From Polynucleobacter sp. MWH-Braz-FAM2G (lineage in GTDB: Bacteria > Pseudomonadota > Gammaproteobacteria > Burkholderiales > Burkholderiaceae), in assembly GCF_018687635.1 (NCBI RefSeq), contig NZ_CP061300.1, positions 620,001 to 684,000 of the forward strand: 64,000 nucleotides of DNA, in the 5' to 3' direction. A program made the position numbers and the translations under genes. Positions 1 to 8,436 of the stretch are shown here, piece by piece (within the stretch, counting starts at the first letter, position 1; every line of letters begins with the position of its first letter). Under the pieces are notes generated by a model. That model had not been told where the DNA came from, did not search any database, and saw only the letters and a list, made by a program, of their open reading frames with translations.

Positions 1-157
1 GTCCATCAATTCCATTTCTGGCGAAGAACTGAATGGCGCTATCCAATATTTGGCGTTTACGCTCTGCGGTGCCCATTCTTCTTTTGGTGGGCGGCGTCAA
101 TTCTGCTGAAATTTCAGCATTATTTGAGCTGGAAACGTGATCTTCAGTAAAACGCAT
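1..157 (-). CDS. TetR-family transcriptional regulator, N-terminal part
   Basis: The first 52 residues are readable on the minus strand from an ATG at 157; the gene runs off the left edge. After a polar leader of about 28 residues comes RKRQILDSAIQFFARNGIDG, the start of helix 1 and the FxxxG turn typical of TetR DNA-binding domains. The ligand-binding half lies outside the window. It is transcribed away from the cox-like operon that begins at 270, and a 13-bp palindrome lies between them, so it probably represses that operon. The family call is firm for so short a piece; the target is inference. Confidence 0.8.
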   Translation of the reverse strand, partial: MRFTEDHVSSSNNAEISAELTPPTKRRMGTAERKRQILDSAIQFFARNGIDG

Positions 158-189
158 GTCTTCTCAGGGTTTATCCGAATTTGGACTTA

Positions 190-228
190 TTGACCAAAAG
201 TTAAATAATGGTACATTGTTGAACAATT
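190..228 (+). promoter_or_regulatory. putative cox promoter with TetR-type operator
   Basis: A candidate -35 TTGACC (190-195) is followed after 16 bases by TACATT (212-217). A perfect palindrome ATTGTT-G-AACAAT (215-227) overlaps the -10 element, the usual position for a TetR repressor site. It lies between the divergent regulator at 157 and coxG at 270. The palindrome is seen directly; promoter and operator roles are inferred. Confidence 0.4.
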
Positions 229-269
229 GGTAGATAAGACTCTATTCGTACAAACCCCAAGGAGATCAA

Positions 270-746
270 ATGGAATTAAATGGCGAGCAACTCATATCCG
301 CTCCAATCCCTGAGGTATGGAGGGGTTTGAACGATATTGACGTGCTGGCCAAGTCTATTCCGGGCTGCGAAGAGATCAGTCGCATCTCCCCAGAAGAGGT
401 TCATGCCAAGGTTATGTTCAAGATTGGTCCAGTAAGAGCCCGATTTGCTGGGAAATTGCTCCTAAGCGACATCATTCCTGATCAGTCTTGTTCTATGGCA
501 TTTGAGGGGTCGGGGGGTGCTGCTGGATTTGCTAAAGGCAAATCTCGGGTTGAGTTAAAGCAGTCCGAAGGAGGTACTTTGGTTTGTTATACGACCGAAG
601 CTTCAATTGGCGGGAAATTGGGGCAAATTGGCGGGCGCTTGATTAGCGCATCAGCTAAAAAAATTGCAGATGATTTTTTTCAGCAATTTGCAAAAGAATT
701 AGGCGGGGAGACGATAGCGTTGGAGTCAGACGCTGGCAGTAAATAA
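270..746 (+). CDS. CoxG-like SRPBCC protein (CO dehydrogenase subunit G family)
   Basis: A 158-residue single-domain protein of the CoxG/SRPBCC family. It opens with the typical MELNGEQLISAPIPEVW and has the family's DIDVLAKSIPGCEEI segment near residues 23-39, and the Gly-rich stretch GKLGQIGGRLI near 119-129. CoxG proteins help assemble or membrane-anchor molybdenum hydroxylases of the CoxMSL type. Here it is the first gene of a coxG-M-S-L order, with an AGGAG ribosome site just before the ATG. It lacks the long C-terminal membrane-anchor extension some CoxG proteins carry, so an assembly role is as likely as anchoring. Confidence 0.85.
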   Translation: MELNGEQLISAPIPEVWRGLNDIDVLAKSIPGCEEISRISPEEVHAKVMFKIGPVRARFAGKLLLSDIIPDQSCSMAFEGSGGAAGFAKGKSRVELKQSEGGTLVCYTTEASIGGKLGQIGGRLISASAKKIADDFFQQFAKELGGETIALESDAGSK

Positions 747-787
747 AAATAGTCATAGAGCTATAAAACATAACTATAAAAAGTAGT

Positions 788-799
788 TGCATTAATGCA
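788..799. promoter_or_regulatory. 12-bp perfect palindrome in coxG-coxM gap
   Basis: TGCATTAATGCA is its own reverse complement and sits in the 122-base AT-rich gap between coxG and coxM, an unusually long gap inside an operon. It could be a protein-binding site controlling an internal promoter. No clear -10/-35 pair was identified. Confidence 0.25.
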
Positions 800-868
800 G
801 TTGTAGTACGTGTAGTGCAAAAAATAAAAAGCTAAAAAGCTGAATATTTTAGTGGTGGAGGAGACGTA

Positions 869-1723
869 ATGAAATCAGCAGCATTTGATTATGTGAAGCC
901 GAAGGTTTTGCAGGAGGCTTTGTCTTTGCTTGAGCAGGGGGGTGATGATGCGCGCTTAATTGCCGGTGGACAAACTCTGTTGGCAACTTTAAATATGCGT
1001 TTATCTGAACCGAGTGTGCTAATCGACATTACTGATTTAAAAGAGCTCCAAGGCATCACGGTAGTAGGCGATCAATTGCGTATTGGGGCGTTGGTAACTC
1101 ATACTGAAATTGAGGATTCAGAGTTGGTGGCAAAGCATGCACCACTGTTAAAAGCAGCTGCTCCTCACATTGCCCATCGCGCTATTCGTAATCTAGGAAC
1201 CTGGGGTGGATCTTTGGCATACGGAGACCCCGCCGCTGAATGGCCTGCTTGCAGTCTGACTTTACAAGCAACTATGATCATTCATGGCCCTGCGGGTGAG
1301 CGCAGAATTTCTGCAAAAGATTTTTTTATTGATCTGTACACAACCTCTCTTGAGCCAGATGAAATTCTGGTGGCTACCGAGATCCCGCTTGCTAATAAAC
1401 AAGAAGTTTTCTATTTCCATGAACTGGCTAGACGTCATGGCGACTATGCGGTTGCTGGCTTAGCGGCCGTGGCGCAAAAGCAGGACGACGTGCTCAATCA
1501 TTGCGCATTTACGTTCTTTTCAATTGGCGCTACACCTGTGATGGCAACCAAGGCTCAAGATCTGGTCAATGGTCAAAAGTTAAATGATGAATTAATTGCC
1601 AAAGCCGTAGCGACAGCGCGGGATGAGATTGAAGCAATAGCTGACATCACTAATAGCGCAGAAGCCAAGCAACATTTAATCGGTGTATTGCTTGAGCGTG
1701 GACTCAAGCAGATGGTTGCTTAA
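869..1723 (+). CDS. molybdenum hydroxylase FAD-binding subunit (CoxM-like)
   Basis: A 284-residue medium subunit of the xanthine dehydrogenase/CO dehydrogenase family, which passes electrons from the [2Fe-2S] subunit to FAD and on to the acceptor. The two FAD-binding signatures are present: AGGQTLLATLNMR (about 32-44) and RNLGTWGGSLAYGDPAAEWP (about 108-127); the second has TWGG in place of the usual TIGG. Length is normal for CoxM. A strong GGAGGAG ribosome site precedes the ATG. It is followed by the small and large subunits on the same strand. Confidence 0.9.
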   Translation: MKSAAFDYVKPKVLQEALSLLEQGGDDARLIAGGQTLLATLNMRLSEPSVLIDITDLKELQGITVVGDQLRIGALVTHTEIEDSELVAKHAPLLKAAAPHIAHRAIRNLGTWGGSLAYGDPAAEWPACSLTLQATMIIHGPAGERRISAKDFFIDLYTTSLEPDEILVATEIPLANKQEVFYFHELARRHGDYAVAGLAAVAQKQDDVLNHCAFTFFSIGATPVMATKAQDLVNGQKLNDELIAKAVATARDEIEAIADITNSAEAKQHLIGVLLERGLKQMVA

Positions 1724-1766
1724 GTCGCAATCAATAAAACATCATTCGAGAAATTCGGAGATCAGT

Positions 1767-2276
1767 ATGAGTTTGAAGAAAAAAATTTCAATGACCGTAA
1801 ATGGCCAACTTGTGAATGCGGAGATTGAGTCGCGTAAACATCTGGTAGATTTTTTGCGTGAAGATCTCCATTTAAAAGGGCCGCACTTAGGTTGTGAGCA
1901 AGGAGCATGTGGCGCTTGTACCGTCAAGGTGGATGGTCAAATCATCCGCGGTTGTCTATTTTTGGCTGTTCAGGCTAATGGAAAGGTGGTCGAAACAGTT
2001 GAAGGACTTACCAAAAATGGCGTGTTAGCTGATCTTCAAGAATCTTTTCTGCGACATAACGCCATGCAGTGCGGTTTCTGTTCGTCAGGTATGTTGTTGG
2101 CGGCAGCTGAGTTGATCGAAAAGCAGCCCAAGGCTACCCGTGAGCAAGTACGCGAATGGATTTCTGGAAACTATTGCCGTTGCACTGGTTATCACTCGAT
2201 TGTCGATGCGATTGTTGCTGTGTTAGATACTCGCGCAAAAGGTCAAACTAATAAACCAGTCGTTGCTCACGCTTAA
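1767..2276 (+). CDS. molybdenum hydroxylase [2Fe-2S] subunit (CoxS-like)
   Basis: Iron-sulfur subunit of 169 residues. The N-terminal ferredoxin-like domain has the plant-type motif GCEQGACGACTV plus a downstream Cys (first cluster); the C-terminal helical domain has CGFCSSGML and CRCTGYHSI (second cluster). I place the start at the ATG at 1767, preceded by CGGAGA, because upstream in-frame codons back to 1683 overlap coxM and match nothing in the family. Electrons from the Mo site of the large subunit pass through these two clusters to FAD on CoxM. Confidence 0.93.
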   Translation: MSLKKKISMTVNGQLVNAEIESRKHLVDFLREDLHLKGPHLGCEQGACGACTVKVDGQIIRGCLFLAVQANGKVVETVEGLTKNGVLADLQESFLRHNAMQCGFCSSGMLLAAAELIEKQPKATREQVREWISGNYCRCTGYHSIVDAIVAVLDTRAKGQTNKPVVAHA

Positions 2277-2296
2277 GGTGTGAAGGAAATCATATT

Positions 2297-4693
2297 ATGA
2301 ATAAGCCAAGTGATTTAAAGGGAATGGTGCTTGATCCGATAACAAGCGATCAGCGTTATATCGGATATAGCGAGCCAAGACACGGCGCTCGTCGACTGCT
2401 TGAAGGGCAAGGCACATACATTGACGACATTCAATTGCCGCGTATGGCTCATGTAGTGTTCTGGCGTTCCCCCGTAGCACATATGAAGATTGGCAAAATT
2501 CATACAGAGCAGGCAAGCAAGATGCCCGGCGTGCTCGCGGTTGTCGATGGCGTGCAAATGGCTAAGATTTGTAAGCCATGGGTTGCCACCTTGGGGCACT
2601 TAGCAGGTATGAAGTCGGCACCTCAGCATGCCTTGGCAATCGATCGAGCTTGCTGGCAGGGAGAGCCAGTTGTAGCGGTAGTGGCTGAAACTAGAGCGCA
2701 AGCAGAGGATGCCTTGCAACATGTGGATGTGGAGTGGGAAGAATTACCCGCCGTAGTTTCAATGGAAACGGCTTTAGATGCAGATACACCGGTCATTCAT
2801 CCAGAACTTGGCGACAATTTATGTTTTACACGTTCTTTAGATGTGGGCAAGGTGGATGAGGTATTTGCGACTGCCGATGTTGTAGCGGAAGCCACTTTTG
2901 GATTTGGACGTCACACTGGAGTAACGCTAGAGCCACGTTGCCAGATTGCGGATTACAACCCTGGCGATCGTCGTTTGACGGTATATCACTCGCAACAAGC
3001 ACCGCACATGATGCAAGATTTATATTGCCGTCAATTCGGATTATCAGAATCGGATGTGCACGTCATTTGCAAGGATGTGGGTGGCTCATTCGGTATTAAA
3101 GTACACGCCTATCCTGATGACTTTGCAACCGTTGGCCTTGCGATGATGCTTGAGCGTCCTGTGAAGTTTGTGGCAGACCGTTTGGAATCATTTACCAGCG
3201 ATATCCATGCACGTGAGCATCGCATTAAAGGTCGTATTGCCGCCAATAAGGATGGCGATATCTTGGCTTTTGAGATTGATGACTTGACTGCTATTGGCCC
3301 ATATTCCATGTTCCCAAGAACTAGTGCAATTGAAGGCAATCAAGTCGTGAATTTAGTTGGCGGTCCCTATAAGCACCAAAATTACCGCGCGCATTTAAAT
3401 GTCGTTTTTCAGAATAAGACCCCTACCTGTCAGTATCGAGGGGTTGGACACCCCATTGCCTGTGCGGTGACAGAGGGCTTAGTTGATTTGGCTGCGCAAA
3501 AATTAGAGATGGATCCTTTAGAGTTTCGTAAGCGCAATGTCATTCCCGACGACGCCTATCCTTGTTCTGGAATATCTGGCATTAAGTTGGAAGTGTTATC
3601 GCATGAGCAATGTTTAAGAACCATTGAAAAAATGATGGACTATCCTGCTTTGCGAAAAGAGCAGGCAGAGTTACGTAAACAAGGTATTTATCGTGGCATT
3701 GGTTTTGCTACCTTAATTGAGTTAACCAACCCTAGTCCAGCTTTTTATGGAGTTGGTGGTGCACGCATCGCCTCTCAGGATGGCGCTACTGTTCGCATGG
3801 ATCCGAGTGGTGTGATTTCAGTGTTGGTTGGTGTTGGAGAGCAGGGTCAAGGCACTGAAGGTATCTACACTCAGATTGCTGCTGATGCAGTCGGAGTTTC
3901 TATTGATCAAGTACGAGTTGTGACCGGTGATACCGATGTCACTCCTTATGGTGGTGGAACATGGGCATCCCGAGGCGCAGGCGTTGGTGGCGAAGCAGTT
4001 CTCCTAGCTTCACAGGCCCTACAAGAAAACATTATTAAACTCGCAGGCGCAATATTAAATCGCCCAGTTGAGGGGCTTATAGCGCGTCGTGGACAGATTT
4101 TAGATAAAGCTACTGGAGAGCAGTTATTGCCATTTAGTGAGGTAGGAAGGATTGGTTATTTCCGGACAGATACTTTGCCACCTGGTTTTTCAGCTGATCT
4201 GATGGTGACTCGTCATTACACTCAAAAAGAATATCCATTCATTTTTACCAACGGTGTACAGGCTTCTTATGTAGAGGTTGATCCTGACACAGGCTTTGTA
4301 AAGCTACTCAAGCATTGGGCGGTAGAAGACTGTGGACGAGTCATCAACCCAATGTTAGTCAATGAGCAAGTGCGTGGCGCAATTGTGCAAGGCATTGGTG
4401 GCGTCTTATTTGAAGAATGCTTATATGACGAAAGTGGTTTACTCCGTAATGGCAGCATGGCTGATTATTTGGTGCCGATGGCAAATGAGATGCCAGATAT
4501 CGAAGTAGCTCACGTTGAGACCCCAACCCAATCTTCTAAATTGGGCGCCAAGGGTGCAGGTGAGGCTGGTACCGCAGGGGCTCCTGGTGCGGTACAAAAT
4601 GCGATCAATGATGCTTTAGCCCCATTTAAAGCAACTGTCTTTGATCAGCCAATTACCTGTGAAAAGATTTTGCGCGCTCTTAAGAAAATCTAG
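2297..4693 (+). CDS. molybdopterin-binding large subunit, xanthine dehydrogenase family (CoxL-like)
   Basis: A 798-residue catalytic subunit, the usual length for CoxL. Motifs include GVTLEPR (about 208-214), DVGGSFGIKVH (about 260-270), and near the C-terminus GAKGAGEAG, whose Glu (about 756) is the likely catalytic base. The loop that defines form I CO dehydrogenase (AYxCSFR, with a Cu-binding Cys) is replaced by CQYRGVGHP (about 378-386), so CO oxidation is unlikely. The substrate is probably an aldehyde, an N-heterocycle or another hydroxylatable compound; the sequence does not say which. It is the last gene of the operon. Confidence 0.9.
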   Translation: MNKPSDLKGMVLDPITSDQRYIGYSEPRHGARRLLEGQGTYIDDIQLPRMAHVVFWRSPVAHMKIGKIHTEQASKMPGVLAVVDGVQMAKICKPWVATLGHLAGMKSAPQHALAIDRACWQGEPVVAVVAETRAQAEDALQHVDVEWEELPAVVSMETALDADTPVIHPELGDNLCFTRSLDVGKVDEVFATADVVAEATFGFGRHTGVTLEPRCQIADYNPGDRRLTVYHSQQAPHMMQDLYCRQFGLSESDVHVICKDVGGSFGIKVHAYPDDFATVGLAMMLERPVKFVADRLESFTSDIHAREHRIKGRIAANKDGDILAFEIDDLTAIGPYSMFPRTSAIEGNQVVNLVGGPYKHQNYRAHLNVVFQNKTPTCQYRGVGHPIACAVTEGLVDLAAQKLEMDPLEFRKRNVIPDDAYPCSGISGIKLEVLSHEQCLRTIEKMMDYPALRKEQAELRKQGIYRGIGFATLIELTNPSPAFYGVGGARIASQDGATVRMDPSGVISVLVGVGEQGQGTEGIYTQIAADAVGVSIDQVRVVTGDTDVTPYGGGTWASRGAGVGGEAVLLASQALQENIIKLAGAILNRPVEGLIARRGQILDKATGEQLLPFSEVGRIGYFRTDTLPPGFSADLMVTRHYTQKEYPFIFTNGVQASYVEVDPDTGFVKLLKHWAVEDCGRVINPMLVNEQVRGAIVQGIGGVLFEECLYDESGLLRNGSMADYLVPMANEMPDIEVAHVETPTQSSKLGAKGAGEAGTAGAPGAVQNAINDALAPFKATVFDQPITCEKILRALKKI

Positions 4694-4711
4694 TTTTTTC
4701 ATAGTCTAGGT

Positions 4712-4739
4712 CACCCTTAGTGCATAAGCATTAGGGGTG
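4712..4739 (+). other. hairpin after coxL
   Basis: A 12-bp stem (arms 4712-4723 and 4728-4739, two G-U pairs) with an ATAA loop follows coxL. There is no U-tract, so it is not a clear intrinsic terminator; it may protect the 3' end or terminate weakly. Confidence 0.35.
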
Positions 4740-4819
4740 GCTCAGCTCATCCTGTAACATCGAGCCTTAGGGTTTGAGCTTCCATAAAGCCCTTTAGTTA
4801 ACTTAATACGGTAAAAGAT

Positions 4820-5596
4820 ATGTCCACATTAAAAGGTAAAACTGCACTAGTTACAGGATCCACTAGTGGTATTGGTTTGGGAATGGCCATTGCATTGGCA
4901 AAGCAAGGGGTCAATATTATGGTTAATGGCTTTGGTGAAAAAGATGAAGCGATTGCAAAAATTAAAGCGTGTGGAGTAGAGGTCGACTATCACGGCGCGG
5001 ATATGAGCAAGCCTGCTGAAATTGAAGATCTTATTAAACAAACTGAAAAACGTTTTGGCTCGCTCGATATCTTGGTAAACAATGCTGGTATCCAGTACAC
5101 AGCAAATATTGAAGAATTTCCCACTGATAAATGGGATGCGATTATTGCGATTAATCTTAGCTCCGCATTTCATACGACGCATCATGCATTGCCTGGAATG
5201 AAAAAGCGTAACTGGGGCCGCATTATTAATATCGCCTCGGTACATGGTTTAGTGGCATCCACTCAAAAGGCTGCCTATGTTGCTGCTAAGCACGGTATTG
5301 TTGGTTTGACTAAAGTTACCGCTCTTGAAAATGCTCGCACAGGAATTACCTGCAATGCAATTTGTCCTGGTTGGGTGTTAACTCCGCTAGTCCAAAAACA
5401 GGTGGATGCTCGTGCTGAGCGCGAAGGTATATCAAACGAAGCGGCTAAGACTGCATTGGTCTCAGAAAAGCAGCCTTCTGGAGAGTTTGTTACCCCAGAG
5501 CAATTGGCTGCTTTAGCGGTATTCCTTTGTGGCCCTGACGCCTCTGAAGTGCGCGGCGTGGCTTGGAATATGGACGGCGGCTGGACGGCTCAATAA
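4820..5596 (+). CDS. bdhA: 3-hydroxybutyrate dehydrogenase (SDR family)
   Basis: A 258-residue short-chain dehydrogenase that interconverts (R)-3-hydroxybutyrate and acetoacetate with NAD, the last step in using polyhydroxybutyrate. The NAD-binding TGSTSGIGLGM (about 12-22), NNAGIQ (about 89-94), catalytic Ser in NIASVHG, YVAAKHG (Tyr-Lys pair) and the terminal GGWTAQ fit bacterial BdhA proteins well. A phasin gene at 27194 supports a PHB-storing organism. It appears monocistronic, with a good terminator downstream. Confidence 0.9.
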   Translation: MSTLKGKTALVTGSTSGIGLGMAIALAKQGVNIMVNGFGEKDEAIAKIKACGVEVDYHGADMSKPAEIEDLIKQTEKRFGSLDILVNNAGIQYTANIEEFPTDKWDAIIAINLSSAFHTTHHALPGMKKRNWGRIINIASVHGLVASTQKAAYVAAKHGIVGLTKVTALENARTGITCNAICPGWVLTPLVQKQVDARAEREGISNEAAKTALVSEKQPSGEFVTPEQLAALAVFLCGPDASEVRGVAWNMDGGWTAQ

Positions 5597-5620
5597 TCCC
5601 TCAAGCTCTAACAAATTAAG

Positions 5621-5648
5621 GCCGGTAAGTGATCTTTACCGGCTTTTT
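5621..5648 (+). terminator. intrinsic terminator of bdhA
   Basis: GCCGGTAA and TTTACCGGC arms around a short loop are followed by TTTTTT, a classic Rho-independent terminator 25 bases past the bdhA stop. Confidence 0.85.
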
Positions 5649-5736
5649 TGTGCGCTCAAACAAAAAAGCCAGAATAGTCTATAGTTATCGCAAAACAAAC
5701 CATATTTTTTAGCTTAAGTTATTAAAAGGAATACAC

Positions 5737-6315
5737 ATGGAACACACCTTACCTCAGTTGCCTTATGCGCTTGACGCTCTTGCTCCTTACATCTCTAAAG
5801 AAACATTGGAGTTTCACTATGGCAAACATCACCAGACTTATGTCACTAATTTAAATAATCTCATCAAGGGTACCGAGTTTGAAAATTCAACTCTTGAAGA
5901 AATTGTTAAGAAATCTACTGGCGGTATTTTTAATAATGCTGCACAAGTTTGGAACCATACTTTCTATTGGTTGGGCATGAAGCCAAATGGCGGTGGCGCA
6001 CCTACTGGTGCTTTAGCCGATGCTATTAATGCGAAGTGGGGCTCTTTTGATAAGTTCAAAGAAGAATTTACAAAGTGCGCTGTGGGTACTTTTGGGTCAG
6101 GTTGGGCATGGTTGGTTAAAAAGGCAGATGGCACTTTAGATTTAGTTTCCACTAGCAATGCTGCTACCCCATTAACAACAGACGCTAAGCCTTTATTGAC
6201 TTGCGATGTTTGGGAGCATGCGTATTACATTGATACTCGTAATGCTCGTCCAAAATACTTGGAAAATTTTTGGAATCTCGTTAACTGGGATTTTGCTAGC
6301 CAAAACTTTGCTTAA
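5737..6315 (+). CDS. sodB: superoxide dismutase [Fe]
   Basis: A 192-residue Fe/Mn-type superoxide dismutase converting superoxide to H2O2 and O2 in the cytoplasm. The four metal ligands are visible: His27 ([11 protein letters not shown]), His74 (NHTFYW), Asp157 and His161 ([11 protein letters not shown]). Gln70 in [10 protein letters not shown] is the position and residue characteristic of the iron form. It stands just upstream of the peroxide-reducing rubrerythrin block, which would remove its product. The 29-base gap to the next gene suggests co-transcription with the membrane protein at 6344. Confidence 0.95.
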   Translation: MEHTLPQLPYALDALAPYISKETLEFHYGKHHQTYVTNLNNLIKGTEFENSTLEEIVKKSTGGIFNNAAQVWNHTFYWLGMKPNGGGAPTGALADAINAKWGSFDKFKEEFTKCAVGTFGSGWAWLVKKADGTLDLVSTSNAATPLTTDAKPLLTCDVWEHAYYIDTRNARPKYLENFWNLVNWDFASQNFA

Positions 6316-6343
6316 TCTGTTTAATTAACAATAGGAAAATTTT

Positions 6344-6937
6344 ATGGCCTCTATCTTGACCTCTTTAGGGCGCACCGTTTTTGCGGGCTTTGTTCTGCTA
6401 GTTTTAATTATTCTTGCTTTGGGTGGCAACTTCAGTTCTGTAGAACTGCCATTTATTTTCCGTTGGTTACATGTGATGTTTGGTGTAATGTGGATTGGCT
6501 TGCTTTGGTACTTTAACTTTGTGCAAATTCCTTCTATGCCAAAGATTCCAGATGAGCAAAAACCAGCTATTGGTAAAGTAATTGCTCCGACTGCTTTGTT
6601 CTGGTTCCGCTATGCTGCATTGTTCACTGTTTTAACTGGATTGATTGTTGCTGGCTTAAGCGGTTACTTGCATCAAGCGTTTACATTGCAGTCGCCATTT
6701 CGTGCGATTGGATTGGGTATGTGGATTGCATTAATCATGGCATTTAATGTTTGGTTCATTATTTGGCCCAATCAAAAGCGCGCCCTTGGGATTGTTGCTG
6801 TTGAGGCTGATGTAAAAGCGAAATCAGCACGCGTTGCTATGTTGACATCCCGTTTAAACACATTACTCTCTGTGCCAATGTTGTTTTTGATGGTGGCACA
6901 GTCACATAACACTACTTGGTTTGTAATTATTTCTTAA
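6344..6937 (+). CDS. membrane protein resembling the urate oxidase (PuuD) N-terminal domain
   Basis: A 197-residue integral membrane protein with about five hydrophobic segments (roughly 12-28, 33-55, 85-107, 120-143, 175-195). The run FRWLHVMFGVMWIGLLWYFN with its His, and FWFRYAALFTVLTGL, resemble the membrane domain of PuuD-type urate hydroxylases, but the C-terminal cytochrome c domain of PuuD is absent. It may bind haem; no urate genes are nearby. It lies 28 bases after sodB and is closed by a strong terminator, so both are probably one transcript. Family moderately sure, function unknown. Confidence 0.65.
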   Translation: MASILTSLGRTVFAGFVLLVLIILALGGNFSSVELPFIFRWLHVMFGVMWIGLLWYFNFVQIPSMPKIPDEQKPAIGKVIAPTALFWFRYAALFTVLTGLIVAGLSGYLHQAFTLQSPFRAIGLGMWIALIMAFNVWFIIWPNQKRALGIVAVEADVKAKSARVAMLTSRLNTLLSVPMLFLMVAQSHNTTWFVIIS

Positions 6938-6959
6938 TTACTGCAAGTTCTACAGTTAA

Positions 6960-6983
6960 AAGGCCCGCTATGCGGGCTTTTTT
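6960..6983. terminator. intrinsic terminator between convergent genes
   Basis: GCCCGC and GCGGGC arms around a short loop are followed by TTTTTTC on the plus strand. It ends the sodB unit and lies directly against the stop of the rubredoxin reductase gene coming from the other side. Confidence 0.85.
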
Positions 6984-6984
6984 C

Positions 6985-8169
6985 TTAAGATAAGATCGCT
7001 GGCAATTCTTTAGTCAAAGCAGCGCGCTGTGCTGTGGCTGCGCCCATTAAAGCAAAGCCTAACAACTTTCCATCTGGAGATTCAAAGCGAGCTTCCAAGC
7101 CTCCATCAATAGGATTGGTAGTCCATTGACCTTCGGCACCTTTGGCAGGCGGAGAAACTACGGTAGCTAAAGCTGGAGTTTTGACCATAACAGGCATAGC
7201 TGGATAAGTAAGGGTAGTAGTTTGACCAATTAAAGTTGGAGCCAATGCTCTAGCAGCTTGCATGATTGGCATAACATAGGGCAGCACTAAACCTTCTACC
7301 TCTGCGCAATCTCCGAGTGCATAGATGTGGTTGATATTTGTTGCAAGCTCTCGATTTACTTGAATACCAATATCGGTTTTTATATTGGATGCTTTTGCTA
7401 ATTCAATTCTTGGCTTAAGACCCACTGCTGAAAGAAATACATCGCAAGAAATGGCATCACCATTTTCTAGTGTCACTTGCATCATCTCACCAACGCGGTC
7501 AATTGATTTGACGGTTGTAGAGAGGTACCAACGAACTCCTGCGGAGCTTAATTTATCTTGGAGTTCTAGGGCTGCATCAGCAGGCAAGAGGCGACCCAAG
7601 GGCTGTGGAGCCAAGTCAATTACTTCTACTTCATAACCACCTAAAGCAAGATCATTAGCGAATTCACAGCCAATCAGTCCAGCGCCAAGAATAGCAACTT
7701 TCTTTTTCCCGGAAATGAGTTTGCGAAAGCGAGCGTAATCCTCAAGATCGTTGACGGTGATGACTTCATTAGCTGCGCTGCCTTGTAGTGGCAAGCGAAT
7801 TTGATCTGCACCCAAGGCTAGAACTAGTTTTCCATATGGCACTTCACCTTTGCTAGTTAGGATGGTCTGCGCTTCAGTATTAATGGCTTTAACATCGCAG
7901 TCTGCCAAGATAGTGAGCTCAAGTTGGGTTGCCATGCCATCAGCTGGAGTGGAGATGAGTTGTGCAGCCTCTTTTTTTCCGGCAAGCGCAGTAGAAAGCA
8001 TCGGCTTGGAGTAAAAATATCCAGGTTCCCTCGTTATCAAGGTAATCGGAATGGTTTTATCTAACTTGCGGATTTCACGGATGACGGTATAGCCAGCTAA
8101 GCCACTGCCAATGATGACAATTGCAGATTGGGATTGAGGGGTAGTTTGATCCAAAGCTGGGCTCTCCAA
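6985..8169 (-). CDS. rubredoxin reductase-like FAD/NAD(P) oxidoreductase
   Basis: A 394-residue flavoprotein. The FAD dinucleotide motif is IVIIGSGLAGYTVIREI (about 17-33), the NAD(P) motif VAILGAGLIGCEFANDLA follows in the middle, and IYALGDCAEV is the second FAD contact. This is the rubredoxin-NAD+ reductase layout plus a short C-terminal domain. The gene is the last of three co-oriented genes (rubrerythrin, rubredoxin, reductase), so it most likely reduces the rubredoxin encoded just upstream using NAD(P)H. Confidence 0.85.
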   Translation of the reverse strand: MESPALDQTTPQSQSAIVIIGSGLAGYTVIREIRKLDKTIPITLITREPGYFYSKPMLSTALAGKKEAAQLISTPADGMATQLELTILADCDVKAINTEAQTILTSKGEVPYGKLVLALGADQIRLPLQGSAANEVITVNDLEDYARFRKLISGKKKVAILGAGLIGCEFANDLALGGYEVEVIDLAPQPLGRLLPADAALELQDKLSSAGVRWYLSTTVKSIDRVGEMMQVTLENGDAISCDVFLSAVGLKPRIELAKASNIKTDIGIQVNRELATNINHIYALGDCAEVEGLVLPYVMPIMQAARALAPTLIGQTTTLTYPAMPVMVKTPALATVVSPPAKGAEGQWTTNPIDGGLEARFESPDGKLLGFALMGAATAQRAALTKELPAILS

Positions 8170-8207
8170 AGTAGCAGTAAATTAAGTATGTGAATTGATG
8201 CTAAAGA

Positions 8208-8375
8208 TTAGCTAATCTGAACCATCTCGAAATCAGCTTTTGCTACGCCACAGTCTGGACACTCCCAATCTTCTGGTACATCAGCCCACACCGTACCTGC
8301 TGGGATGCCATCCTCTGGGATTCCCTTTGCTTCGTCATAGATATAGCCACAGACGATACATTGCCAAGTTTTCAT
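8208..8375 (-). CDS. rubA: rubredoxin
   Basis: A 55-residue rubredoxin, easily missed because of its size. The two iron-binding knuckles are CIVCG (Cys6, Cys9) and [12 protein letters not shown] (Cys39, Cys42), and the core [16 protein letters not shown] is typical. It is a small cytoplasmic one-electron carrier. It lies between the rubrerythrin and the reductase, with short gaps (about 60 and 40 bases), and would shuttle electrons from reductase to rubrerythrin. A GGAATTAAT segment upstream holds a weak ribosome site. Confidence 0.95.
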   Translation of the reverse strand: MKTWQCIVCGYIYDEAKGIPEDGIPAGTVWADVPEDWECPDCGVAKADFEMVQIS

Positions 8376-8436
8376 ATTAATTCCTTTGTTAATTATTGAA
8401 TTTTAAATTTATTTGCTAAATGTTTCCGAGTTGGGC

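Noticed and set aside
2297..4693. True form I CO dehydrogenase
   Set aside because: AYxCSFR loop absent; see CoxL entry.
4712..4739. Intrinsic terminator after coxL
   Set aside because: Good stem but no T-run, so kept as an unassigned hairpin.
4847..5245. 132-residue minus-strand ORF
   Set aside because: Antisense to bdhA, whose SDR motifs are complete; shadow of its codon use.
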